NCBI RefSeq assembly: GCF_903970965.1
Contig: NZ_CAJCKW010000002.1
Location: 372,001-436,000, forward strand
Length of the DNA: 64,000 nucleotides
Origin: Aureimonas sp. ME7
Lineage (GTDB): Bacteria > Pseudomonadota > Alphaproteobacteria > Rhizobiales > Rhizobiaceae
Direction: 5' to 3'
Shown here one piece after another: positions 55,376 to 63,760 of this stretch (within the stretch, counting starts at the first letter, position 1; each line of letters starts with the position of its first letter). The notes below the pieces were generated by a model. That model had not been told where the DNA came from. It saw only the letters and a list, made by a program, of their open reading frames with translations, and ran no database searches. The position numbers and the translations under genes are program-made.

Positions 55376-56167
55376 TTATTCGTACCCGGCGAGTTCGGCA
55401 AGCTGGGGATAGAGTTCGGGCGAGCCGGCGATCAGCCAGTTGCCCTTGAAAAGCGCGTCGCCCGCCAGAAAATCGCTGACCTGCCCGCCGGCTCCCTCGA
55501 TCACCCCCATCGCGCCGAGGCAGTCGTAGGAGTTGATGTGCGGCTCGATGTAGCCGATCAGCCGGCCGGCCGCGAGATAGGCGAGCGCGAGCGCGCCGGA
55601 GCCGTCGCGATAGAACATGCCGCCTGCTTCCAGGACGCGTCCGAAGGCCGGCAGGAACTCGACTGGCGGAACGCGCGGCGAATACCCCATCGCGGTCAGC
55701 CCCTCGCGAACGCTTGTCGCCGAGCGCACACGGATCGGGCGCCCGTTCAGCGTCGCCCCGCGACCCGCCCCTCCGGCGAACAGTTCGCCGCGCGCCGGGG
55801 CGTTGACGAAGCCCATCCGGTTGCGCCCGCCTTCCACGAAGGCGATCGAGACGCACCAGCCGCTCATGCCGTTGACGAAGGGCTGCGTTCCGTCGATCGG
55901 GTCCACCACCCAGATGCCCTGGCCCGGCGCGAACTCGCTACGCCCGCTTTCCTCGCCGAAGAACGCATCCTGCGGAAAGGCCTCGTCCAACCGGGCGCGG
56001 ATCAGCTTCTCGACCTCGACATCCGCCTCGCTGACGACGTCCTGCAGCCCCTTGGAGGAAACGGTGAGGGTTTCCACACGGTGGAAGAAACCGAGCGCGA
56101 CCTCCCCCGCTTCGCGAACGAGAGCGGACGCGAATTCGAAACGACGGTCGAGTTCGACGGTTGTCAT
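55376..56167 (-). CDS. Inositol monophosphatase family sugar phosphatase
   Basis: A 263-residue Mg-dependent phosphatase. The metal-binding set is FGEESGRSEF (Glu pair), WVVDPIDGTQPFVNG (DPIDGT) and INSYDCLGAMGVIEGAG. Family members hydrolyse inositol-, histidinol- or sugar-phosphates. Beside aldolase and transketolase it could act on a sugar (bis)phosphate, though this is inference. ATG at 56167 has GAAGG about 8 nt upstream. The ROK kinase stop lies 44 bp upstream, so the two are probably one operon. Confidence 0.88.
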   Translation of the reverse strand: MTTVELDRRFEFASALVREAGEVALGFFHRVETLTVSSKGLQDVVSEADVEVEKLIRARLDEAFPQDAFFGEESGRSEFAPGQGIWVVDPIDGTQPFVNGMSGWCVSIAFVEGGRNRMGFVNAPARGELFAGGAGRGATLNGRPIRVRSATSVREGLTAMGYSPRVPPVEFLPAFGRVLEAGGMFYRDGSGALALAYLAAGRLIGYIEPHINSYDCLGAMGVIEGAGGQVSDFLAGDALFKGNWLIAGSPELYPQLAELAGYE

Positions 56168-56211
56168 GGATGAGCCTTCATGCGGTTGGGACGGATCGGC
56201 AGCCGGCATCC

Positions 56212-57111
56212 TCAAGCGTCCTTCCACAGCCAGGCGGCGCCCCGGACGCCGCTCGAATCGCCGTGCCGGGACTGCACCACCGGCGTATGGAACACGGTGG
56301 AGAACGTATATTTGGCGATTCGCTGCGGCAGGGAATCGTATAGCTCGGGGATGTTCGACATGCCCCCGCCCATCACGAACACGTCCGGGTCCAGCGTGTT
56401 GACGACGACGGAAAGCCCGCGCGCCACCCGATCGAGGTAGCGGTCCCAGATCAGACCGGCCAGCCGGTCGCCCGCGCGCACCTTGTCCATCACGTCGCGC
56501 GCCTTGGTCTCGACGCCGGTGTGAAGCTCATATTCCGCCTCGAAGGCGCGGCCCGACACCCAGGTTTCCAGGCACCCGTGCTTTCCGCAATAGCACGGCC
56601 GGCCGGGCAGTTCGGAGGCATGCGGGAGCGGCAACGGATTGTGGCCCCACTCGCCGGCGGAATTGTTCGGCCCGTGATGGGCCCGGCCGCCGACCGCGAT
56701 CCCGGCCCCCGCCCCGCTTCCCAGGATCACCGCGAAGACGACGTTGTAGCCCGCCCCCGCTCCGTCGACGGCCTCGGAGGCCGCAAGACAGTCGGCATCG
56801 TTCTCCACCCGCAGGGGACGGCGGAGCCGCTCGTGAAGATCGGCTTCCACCGGGCGGCCGAGAAGCCAGGTGGAACTCGCGCCCTTACCAACGCGCGACT
56901 TCGGCTCGAGCGAGCCGGGAATGCCAATGCCGACCGACCCCGTCTGTCCCGTCGCGGCTTCGAGCCGCGCGATGATCGATCCAATCATCGAAATGCAGCC
57001 GTCGTAGTCGTGGCGCGGCGTGTCCTCGCGAAAGCGCGCAAGCTCCTGGCCGTCGGGGCTGAGCGCGACCCCCTCGATCTTCGTTCCGCCCCAGTCGATT
57101 CCGATCAGCAT
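56212..57111 (-). CDS. ROK family sugar kinase (fructokinase-like)
   Basis: A 299-residue kinase with the ATP-binding DWGGTKIEGV (residues 6-15), VENDADCLAASEA (catalytic Asp), GGRAHHGPNNSAGEWGHN and the zinc-binding CYCGKHGCLETW. The family phosphorylates hexoses such as fructose, mannose or N-acetylglucosamine; this form looks like Mak/fructokinase. The ATG at 57111 has AGGGAGGG 6 nt upstream, so a longer open frame is excluded. It heads a two-gene minus-strand operon with the phosphatase. Confidence 0.9.
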   Translation of the reverse strand: MLIGIDWGGTKIEGVALSPDGQELARFREDTPRHDYDGCISMIGSIIARLEAATGQTGSVGIGIPGSLEPKSRVGKGASSTWLLGRPVEADLHERLRRPLRVENDADCLAASEAVDGAGAGYNVVFAVILGSGAGAGIAVGGRAHHGPNNSAGEWGHNPLPLPHASELPGRPCYCGKHGCLETWVSGRAFEAEYELHTGVETKARDVMDKVRAGDRLAGLIWDRYLDRVARGLSVVVNTLDPDVFVMGGGMSNIPELYDSLPQRIAKYTFSTVFHTPVVQSRHGDSSGVRGAAWLWKDA

Positions 57112-57285
57112 TCCGGCCCTCCCTGCCCGTCTCGGCGCCGTTCTGCTGATCCGGCGGCGTGACGGTTCGATGGATACTGATGATACCAGCGCGAGATCAA
57201 GGGCGGCATTCGAGGATCGCGATGGCGTCTCGCCGCTGGGGTGCCCATATGGCACGGTGAATCGAAGAGCATGGAGACCAGCGGC

Positions 57286-58746
57286 ATGGGCGCCCTTATC
57301 CCGTTCGACAACACCTATGCGCGGCTGCCGGCCTCCTTCCACATGGCGATCGCGCCGCAACGCCGCGCAGCCCCGAAGCTTCTGCAGCTCAACCGACCGC
57401 TCGCCGAGGAACTCGGCATCGACACCGAATTTCTCACCTCCGAGGGTGCAGAGATCCTGTCCAACAGCGCCAGAGCGGAAGGCGCCGACCCGATCGCGCT
57501 GGCCTATGCCGGGCACCAGTTCGGCCAGTTCGTACCGCGCCTCGGCGACGGCCGGGCGCTGCTTCTCGGCGAAGTGGTGGATCGCAACGGGCAGCGGCGC
57601 GACATTCAGCTGAAGGGCTCCGGGCCGACACCCTTTTCGCGCCAGGGCGACGGACTGGCGGCCCTCGGGCCCGTCCTGCGGGAGTATCTGGTCAGCGAGG
57701 CGATGCATGCGCTCGGTGTGCCGACGACCCGCTCGCTGGCGATCGTGTCGACCGGCGAAAGCGTCTACCGCGAAACCGAGCTTCCCGGAGCGGTCCTGAC
57801 GCGCATCGCCGCAAGCCACATCCGCGTCGGCACCTTCCAGTACTTCGCCGCGCGAGGCGACGAGGCGGCCTTACGTGAGCTCGCGGACTACAGCATCGCC
57901 CGCCATCAGCCGGACGCGGTGGACGCCCCCGACCGATACCGGCGGCTTCTCGACGGCATCGCGATCCGCCAGGCCGATCTCATCGCCCGCTGGATGCTGC
58001 TCGGCTTCGTCCACGGCGTGATGAACACCGACAACATGGCGATATCGGGCGAGACGATCGACTACGGCCCCTGCGCCTTTCTCGACGCCTACGACCCGTC
58101 GAGCGTCTTCAGCTCGATCGATCGCGGCGGCCGCTATGCCTATGCCAACCAGCCGGCCATCGCCCAGTGGAACCTCGCGCGGCTCGCCGAATGCCTCCTG
58201 CCCCTTCTGTCGACCGACGAGGCGGAAGCGATGGGGCAGGCGACCGGCGCGTTGACCCTTTTCGCGGAACGCTTCAACGCCGCCTACCGCGCCGGGCTCC
58301 TGCGCAAGATCGGCCTTTCGGATGACGCGGAGGAAGCGAACTGGACCCTCGCGCAGGAGCTTCTTCGGCGCATGGGAGAAACGAAAGCCGACTTCACCGC
58401 GACCTTCCGCAACCTCGCATCGGCGGAAGCTTCGGACGACCAAGCCGGCACGCTCATTCAACGCCCCGAGCTTCAAGACTGGCTCGCAACGTGGCGTGAG
58501 CGACTTCCCCACGAGCCCGGATCGGTGGAAGGGCGTGCGGCGGACATGCGGCGCGAGAACCCGGCCTTCATCCCGCGCAACCAGCGCGTCGAGGAGGTCA
58601 TCCGCGCGGCGGTGGACGACGGCGATCTCGAACCGTTCCGGGCGTTCCATGCCGCCCTGTCGCGCCCCTACGATGACCAGCCGGAGGCCCAGCGCTGGGC
58701 CGATCCCGGCCCGGCCGCGCCCTATCGCACCTTCTGCGGCACGTGA
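57286..58746 (+). CDS. selO: Protein adenylyltransferase SelO (YdiU family)
   Basis: A 486-residue pseudokinase-fold enzyme that transfers AMP to Ser/Thr/Tyr of target proteins and is linked to redox stress. It shows YAGHQFGQFVPRLGDGRALL, QLKGSGPTPFSRQGDGLAAL, REYLVSEAMHALGVPTTRSL and GFVHGVMNTDNM, with metal-binding DYGPCAFLD. The C-terminus RTFCGT keeps a Cys at the place of selenocysteine in eukaryotic SelO. ATG at 57286 follows GGAGA by 8 nt; ATG at 57271 or GTG at 57241 are alternatives. Confidence 0.92.
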   Translation: MGALIPFDNTYARLPASFHMAIAPQRRAAPKLLQLNRPLAEELGIDTEFLTSEGAEILSNSARAEGADPIALAYAGHQFGQFVPRLGDGRALLLGEVVDRNGQRRDIQLKGSGPTPFSRQGDGLAALGPVLREYLVSEAMHALGVPTTRSLAIVSTGESVYRETELPGAVLTRIAASHIRVGTFQYFAARGDEAALRELADYSIARHQPDAVDAPDRYRRLLDGIAIRQADLIARWMLLGFVHGVMNTDNMAISGETIDYGPCAFLDAYDPSSVFSSIDRGGRYAYANQPAIAQWNLARLAECLLPLLSTDEAEAMGQATGALTLFAERFNAAYRAGLLRKIGLSDDAEEANWTLAQELLRRMGETKADFTATFRNLASAEASDDQAGTLIQRPELQDWLATWRERLPHEPGSVEGRAADMRRENPAFIPRNQRVEEVIRAAVDDGDLEPFRAFHAALSRPYDDQPEAQRWADPGPAAPYRTFCGT

Positions 58747-58781
58747 AAGCCCGCCGCCACACGTAAGCTTTAGGAGCTGGA

Positions 58782-59540
58782 ATGTCCGAATTCGACTTGT
58801 CCGGGCGCGTCGCCCTGGTCACGGGTGCCAGCCGTGGTCTCGGCGCGGCGATCGCTCCGGCGCTTGCGCGAGCCGGGGCGGACGTCGTGTTGTCCGCCCG
58901 GCGCATCGCCGATCTGGAAGCGACCAGAATCCTTGTCGAAGAAACCGGGCAACGTGCGCTTTGCCTTGCGATGGATGTCACCGACGTTCCCGCCATCCGT
59001 GCGGGGATCGCGGAGGCGGCTCAGGCCTTCGGTCGCCTTGATATCCTCGTCAACAACGCCGGCACGGAGAAGGTCTGCCCGTCCCTCGACGTCGAGGAAG
59101 CGCTGTGGGACCGCATCCTCGACACCAACTTGAAAGGCGCCTTCTTCGCGGCGCAGGCGGCAGCCAGATTGATGCGGGACACCGGCGGCAGCATCGTCAA
59201 CCTTTGCTCGCTGACCTCCTTCGTCGGCGTGCCGACCGCCGTTCCCTACGGCTCGTCGAAGAGCGGCCTCCTCGGCATGACGCGCGCGCTCGCGACCGAA
59301 TGGGGGCCGCTCGGCATCCGCGTCAACGCCATCGCCCCCGGCTATTTCCGAACCGCGATGACGGATGCCTTCTACGAGGACGACGCCTGGCAGGGACGCA
59401 TCGCCAAGCGCCTGCCGCTTGGCCGTTTCGGCCAGGAAACGGACCTCGGCGGCGCGGCGGTGTTCCTCGCCTCCGACGCATCGCGCTACGTCACCGGCCA
59501 GTGCCTCGCGGTGGATGGCGGGTTTCTCGCCTCGATTTAG
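58782..59540 (+). CDS. SDR family NAD(P)-dependent oxidoreductase
   Basis: A 252-residue classical SDR: VTGASRGLGAAIAPAL (cofactor loop), ILVNNAGTEKV (NNAG), the catalytic Ser in LCSLTSF and YGSSKSG (YxxxK), and a C-terminal GQCLAVDGGFLASI. It looks like gluconate-5-dehydrogenase or 3-oxoacyl reductase types; the substrate is a small hydroxy compound. The start has TAGGAG upstream. It precedes an ABC importer and a HisD-family gene and is likely part of the same catabolic unit. Confidence 0.88.
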   Translation: MSEFDLSGRVALVTGASRGLGAAIAPALARAGADVVLSARRIADLEATRILVEETGQRALCLAMDVTDVPAIRAGIAEAAQAFGRLDILVNNAGTEKVCPSLDVEEALWDRILDTNLKGAFFAAQAAARLMRDTGGSIVNLCSLTSFVGVPTAVPYGSSKSGLLGMTRALATEWGPLGIRVNAIAPGYFRTAMTDAFYEDDAWQGRIAKRLPLGRFGQETDLGGAAVFLASDASRYVTGQCLAVDGGFLASI

Positions 59541-59642
59541 CGGGACATGCCCAAAGTTTCCCCAGCGCGGACGATTGCGCTGCCTTGCGCCATCGGGTTA
59601 GCAGGGGGAAACGACATGTCCTGAAACGAACGGCACCCCGGC

Positions 59643-60773
59643 GTGACGCAGACCCAGACCTCGACCAGCGTCCCCGCCACGCCCGCCGTTTCGGTTCGCG
59701 ACGTCTCGATGGTGTATTCGGGCAAGCATGCCGTGCGCGATGCGTCCTTCGATCTGGAAACCGGGCGCTTCCTGACGATCCTCGGGCCGTCGGGTTCCGG
59801 CAAGACGACGCTGCTACGCATGATCGCCGGCTTCCAGTCCCCCACCAGTGGCGAGATCGCTATCAACGGCGAGGCGGTGTCCGCCGTGCCCCCGCACCGC
59901 CGCTCGATCGGCATGGTGTTTCAGAAGCTCGCGCTGTTTCCTCATATGACGGCAGCGGAGAACGTCGCGTTTCCCTTGAAGATGCGCCGCTTCGACGCGC
60001 GGCAGATCCCGGCGCGCGTCGAGCGTTTCCTCGATCTCGTGCGGCTCGGCGGCTTTGCGGATCGTCGCATCCACGAACTGTCCGGTGGCCAGCAGCAGCG
60101 CGTCGCCATCGCCCGCGCGCTCGTGTTCGAGCCGGACCTCCTGCTTCTGGACGAACCCTTGGCCGCGCTCGACCGCAAGCTGCGCGAGGAGATGCAGCTC
60201 GAGTTCCGCCGTATCCAGCGCGAGCTCGGCGTGACCACGATCAACGTGACCCACGACCAGCGCGAGGCGCTCGTCGTGTCGGACGAGATCGTCGTCATGG
60301 ACGGCGGCACCATCCTCCAGAAGGCGGACCCGACCAGCACCTATCGCCGCCCGGCCGATGCCTTCGTCGCCGGTTTCATCGGCGTGACCAACAAGCTTCC
60401 CGCCGCGGTGCTTCGCACCGACGCCGGCGGGGCGACCGCTCGAACGGGCGAGCTCGAGATTTCCGGGACGCTCCCCGTGGGTTGCGAGCCGACGGCCGTC
60501 GGTCGTGCTGTGCTCGGCGCGCTGCGCGCCGAGCAGATCCGCCTGAGCGCAAGCGCCGAGCCGCTTTCGAATCTCGAGACCGTGACGTCCGGTACGGTCG
60601 TCGACGTGATCTTCGAGGGCGAGCGCGTGGTCTACGAGATCCGCGTTCCGGCCCTTGAGGACCGGACCCTGCGCGTCTTCGACCACGATCCCGCCGAGCA
60701 TGCCGTCCACGCCGTCGGCGCCTCCGTTTCGCTCGGCTGGAACCGGCGCGACGTTCTGTTCTATCCGGCCTGA
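59643..60773 (+). CDS. Spermidine/putrescine-type ABC importer, ATPase
   Basis: A 376-residue PotA-like ATPase. Walker A GPSGSGKTT at 48-56, Q-loop FQKLALFPHMTAAEN, signature LSGGQQQRVAIARAL, Walker B LLLDEPLAALDRK and a C-terminal TOBE domain. The start is GTG at 59643 without a strong Shine-Dalgarno. It is followed 33 bp later by the binding protein and forms an operon with two permeases. Confidence 0.9.
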   Translation: MTQTQTSTSVPATPAVSVRDVSMVYSGKHAVRDASFDLETGRFLTILGPSGSGKTTLLRMIAGFQSPTSGEIAINGEAVSAVPPHRRSIGMVFQKLALFPHMTAAENVAFPLKMRRFDARQIPARVERFLDLVRLGGFADRRIHELSGGQQQRVAIARALVFEPDLLLLDEPLAALDRKLREEMQLEFRRIQRELGVTTINVTHDQREALVVSDEIVVMDGGTILQKADPTSTYRRPADAFVAGFIGVTNKLPAAVLRTDAGGATARTGELEISGTLPVGCEPTAVGRAVLGALRAEQIRLSASAEPLSNLETVTSGTVVDVIFEGERVVYEIRVPALEDRTLRVFDHDPAEHAVHAVGASVSLGWNRRDVLFYPA

Positions 60774-60806
60774 TCCCTTTTCCCGTTCCCGACAGGAGCA
60801 ACTTGC

Positions 60807-61922
60807 ATGACCGATGCCAAGCCGTCCCGCTTCGAACTCGATCGTCGTCGCTTCCTGCACGGCGCGGCCGCGCTCGGCACCGTGGCCGGCGCTTCGGCGC
60901 TCGGCCTGCGCGGCGCCTTCGCGCAGGAGCCCGAAAAGCCGGGCGAGATCATCGTGCGCGCCTGGGGCGGGTCCTGGGTGGACGCGCTGAAGGCCGGCGT
61001 GTCAGACCCGTTCACCGCCGCCACCGGCATCTCCGTGCGCCACGATCTGACCGAGGACAACGAGATCCAGCCCAAGGTCTGGGCCGCCGTCGCGCAAAAG
61101 CGCGTGCCCCCGATCCACGTCAACTGGGACACGACGGTGAACGCCACCAAGTCGGCGCTACGCGGCGTGACCGAGGACCTGTCGGACCTTTCCAACCTGT
61201 CGAAGGTCACCGAGCTCGCTAGGCCCGTCGGCCTCGACGGCTTCCCCATCGTCAACACCTACGGCTACGTCTACGTCCTCGCCTATCGTCCGGGCGCCTT
61301 CCCGGACGGGCCGCCGACCTCGTGGAAGGTGCTGCTCGACCCGAAGTTCAAGGGCCGCGTCGCGCTCTACAACGACGGCATCGGCCTCCACTTCCCGGCG
61401 CAGGTGGCGGGCGGCGGCAAGCTGGAGGACATCCCCACCAACATGCAGCCGGCCTGGGATTTCATCACGCAGGTGAAGGCGCAGTCCCCCCTGCTCGGCG
61501 AGGACCCGGACTTCACGACCTGGTTCCAGAACAACGAGATCGACGTCGCCTGTACCATCTCGACCAACGCGCGCGAGGCCAAGAAGAACGGCATCGACGT
61601 CGCCTGGGTGGTGCCGGAGGAAGGCGCCAAGTTCGACACGGACGGGCTCTGGATCCCCAAGGGTCTGCCGGAGAACGAGCTCTACTGGGCGAAGCGCTAC
61701 ATCGACTTCGCCATCACCAAGGACGCCCAGCAGGTCTGGCTCGACGGTCTCGGCCTGCCCGGCGTCGTGGAAGGCCTGACCCCGCCGAGCGATCTGACGA
61801 ACGATCCCTCCTATCCGACGAAGCCGGCCGACTTCGACCATCTCATCCGCGTTTCGTCCAAGGTGCAGGTCGAGAACCAGAGCGAATGGTTCGCCAAGTT
61901 CAAGGCGATCATGCAGAGCTGA
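60807..61922 (+). CDS. Spermidine/putrescine-type ABC importer, binding protein
   Basis: A 371-residue periplasmic binding protein. The N-terminus carries a twin-arginine signal (DRRRFLHGAAALG, cleavage near AFA-QE). The mature part (IIVRAWGGSWVDALKAGV, LAYRPGAFPDGPPTSWKVL, VALYNDGIGLHFPAQV) is of the PotD/family 1-like class that binds polyamines and other small ligands including hydroxylated or sulfonated acids. GACAGGAGCAAC lies before the ATG. Two hairpins follow the gene. Confidence 0.9.
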   Translation: MTDAKPSRFELDRRRFLHGAAALGTVAGASALGLRGAFAQEPEKPGEIIVRAWGGSWVDALKAGVSDPFTAATGISVRHDLTEDNEIQPKVWAAVAQKRVPPIHVNWDTTVNATKSALRGVTEDLSDLSNLSKVTELARPVGLDGFPIVNTYGYVYVLAYRPGAFPDGPPTSWKVLLDPKFKGRVALYNDGIGLHFPAQVAGGGKLEDIPTNMQPAWDFITQVKAQSPLLGEDPDFTTWFQNNEIDVACTISTNAREAKKNGIDVAWVVPEEGAKFDTDGLWIPKGLPENELYWAKRYIDFAITKDAQQVWLDGLGLPGVVEGLTPPSDLTNDPSYPTKPADFDHLIRVSSKVQVENQSEWFAKFKAIMQS

Positions 61923-61936
61923 TACCGAAGTTCCCA

Positions 61937-61987
61937 TGCGCTCGGCCCCGGGCGCATAGGGCGGCGGGCTCTTCGCGGCCCGCCGCA
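61937..61987 (+). terminator. Hairpins between binding protein and permease genes
   Basis: ATGCGC/GCGCAT (61937-61942 with 61953-61958) and GCGGCGGGC/GCCCGCCGC (61962-61970 with 61979-61987, 8-nt loop). No T-run; the permease ATG lies 22 bp on. Same layout as in the two other importers of this window. Confidence 0.55.
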
Positions 61988-62008
61988 TGAGACGTTCGAA
62001 GGACGACG

Positions 62009-62959
62009 ATGCCGCTTCGCCCCTCCCGCAACGCCTATCCCCTGTCGTGGCGCCTTCTCGACGGGGCGGAGCGAATCGCCGCCTTCCTTTGGCCGCGCCG
62101 TTTCGCCAAGGGGCTGCCCTATCTTATGCTCCTGCCGGCGCTTCTCCTCGTCGGGCTGCTCGTCCTCGGCCTCGCGGCCATCGGCGACTCCAGCCTGCGC
62201 ACGCTGGACACGGCGACCTTCCTTCCCTCCGAAAGCTGGTCGCTTGCCAACTACGCCCGCGCCTTCACCGAACCCCTGTTCCTGAACGTCGCGCTGCGCA
62301 GTCTCGGCGGTGCGGCGCTTGTCACGCTCGCGACGCTCGTCCTTGCCTTCCCCTATGCCTACGTCATGGTGCGCACCGGCTCCGCGGCGTGGCGCAAGTT
62401 CCTGCTGATCGCGCTGTTCCTGCCCTTCTTCATCGGGCAGGTCGTGCGCGCCTATGGCTGGCTGATCATTTTGGGCAACCAGGGTCTCGCCAACGAGGCG
62501 CTGGCGCTTCTCGGCCTCGGGACGCAGCGCCTTCTCTTCAACTACTGGGCCGTCCTGTTCGGCCTCGTCCAGTACATGCTGCCCTTCGCCGTCCTCATGC
62601 TGGCCCCGGCCCTCACCGCTATTCCCGACGAGATCGAGGCGGCCGCGGGCTCGCTCGGAGCCGACTGGGTGCGCACCTTCACCCATGTCGTGCTGCCGAT
62701 GGCGAAACCCGGCCTCGTCGGCGCCGGGCTCGTCGTCTTCACCCTGTCGCTGACCGATTTCGCCGTTCCCGCGATTTTGGGCGGCGGCGGCCAGGACTTC
62801 ATCGCCAACGCGATCTACGACCAGTTCTTCCGCACCTCCGACCAAGGGCTCGGCTCGACGCTGACGCTGCTTCTCGTTCTCCTCGGCTCGACGATCGTCG
62901 GCGCGGTCTTCGCGCTGTTCGGGGCGGGCACCCTATCGATGCGCGGAAGCCGCCGATGA
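62009..62959 (+). CDS. Spermidine/putrescine-type ABC importer, permease 1
   Basis: A 316-residue PotB-like permease with six helices and the EAA loop region IPDEIEAAAGSLGADWVRTF. The N-terminal ~40 residues are cytoplasmic. It is coupled to permease 2 through an ATGA overlap. Confidence 0.9.
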   Translation: MPLRPSRNAYPLSWRLLDGAERIAAFLWPRRFAKGLPYLMLLPALLLVGLLVLGLAAIGDSSLRTLDTATFLPSESWSLANYARAFTEPLFLNVALRSLGGAALVTLATLVLAFPYAYVMVRTGSAAWRKFLLIALFLPFFIGQVVRAYGWLIILGNQGLANEALALLGLGTQRLLFNYWAVLFGLVQYMLPFAVLMLAPALTAIPDEIEAAAGSLGADWVRTFTHVVLPMAKPGLVGAGLVVFTLSLTDFAVPAILGGGGQDFIANAIYDQFFRTSDQGLGSTLTLLLVLLGSTIVGAVFALFGAGTLSMRGSRR

Positions 62960-63756
62960 CCGGCACGCGGGGCAAATCGCTGACGCTCGGCGCGCTCGTC
63001 GCGTTTTCGCTCCTGATCCTGTCAGCGCCGACCCTCGTCGTGCTCGGCGCTTCGTTCACGGGCGGCAACATCATCGCCTTCCCACCGGACGGGTTCTCGC
63101 TCCAATGGTATGCCAAGGTCGCGGGCGCCTCGGATCTGCGCCGCGCCTTCGGGCGCTCGCTCTGGGTCGCCTTCGTGTGCACGCTCATTGCGATTCCCGC
63201 CGGCACGCTCGCCGGGCTGGCGCTCGCCAAGTACCGGGTGCGCTTCGCCAACCTGTTCCAGGTCTACCTGCTCCTGCCCTTCACCATTCCGCTGATCGGA
63301 TCGGGGATCGGGCTCATGCTGGTGTTCGGCGAGGCCGGCGTTCTCGGCTCGCTTTGGCCGGTCGGGCTCGCGGCCTGCGTCATCAACCTGCCCTTCATGA
63401 TCTGGGCGGTCACGGCGAGCGCGGGCGCGCTCGACCCGGACCTGGAACTCGCCGCCGCCAACTGCGGCGCGCCCCCCCTCCAGACGTTCCTCCTCGTGAC
63501 GCTGCCGGCCGTCCTGCCCGGCGTCATCACCGGCTCGCTCCTGATGTTCATCCTGGCGCTCAACGAGTTCCTCGTCAGCCTTCTCCTGGTGGACGCGCGG
63601 ATCGTCACCCTTCCCGTTCAGATCTACAATTCGATCCGCTCCATCATCACGCCCGATCTTGCCGCCGTGTCGGTGATCTTCATCGCCTGCGCGGCCGCCG
63701 CCATTCTCCTGCTCGACCGGCTGGTCGGGCTCGACATCTTCCTGAAATCGAAGTGA
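62956..63756 (+). CDS. Spermidine/putrescine-type ABC importer, permease 2
   Basis: A 266-residue PotC-like permease. It has about six helices, ILSAPTLVVLGASFTGG near the N-terminus, the EAA-type loop DPDLELAAANCGAPPLQTF and FILALNEFLVSLLLVD. The ATG is fixed by the overlap with permease 1. The HisD-family gene starts 4 bp after its stop, so the two are co-transcribed. Confidence 0.9.
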   Translation: MTGTRGKSLTLGALVAFSLLILSAPTLVVLGASFTGGNIIAFPPDGFSLQWYAKVAGASDLRRAFGRSLWVAFVCTLIAIPAGTLAGLALAKYRVRFANLFQVYLLLPFTIPLIGSGIGLMLVFGEAGVLGSLWPVGLAACVINLPFMIWAVTASAGALDPDLELAAANCGAPPLQTFLLVTLPAVLPGVITGSLLMFILALNEFLVSLLLVDARIVTLPVQIYNSIRSIITPDLAAVSVIFIACAAAAILLLDRLVGLDIFLKSK

Positions 63757-63760
63757 CGCC

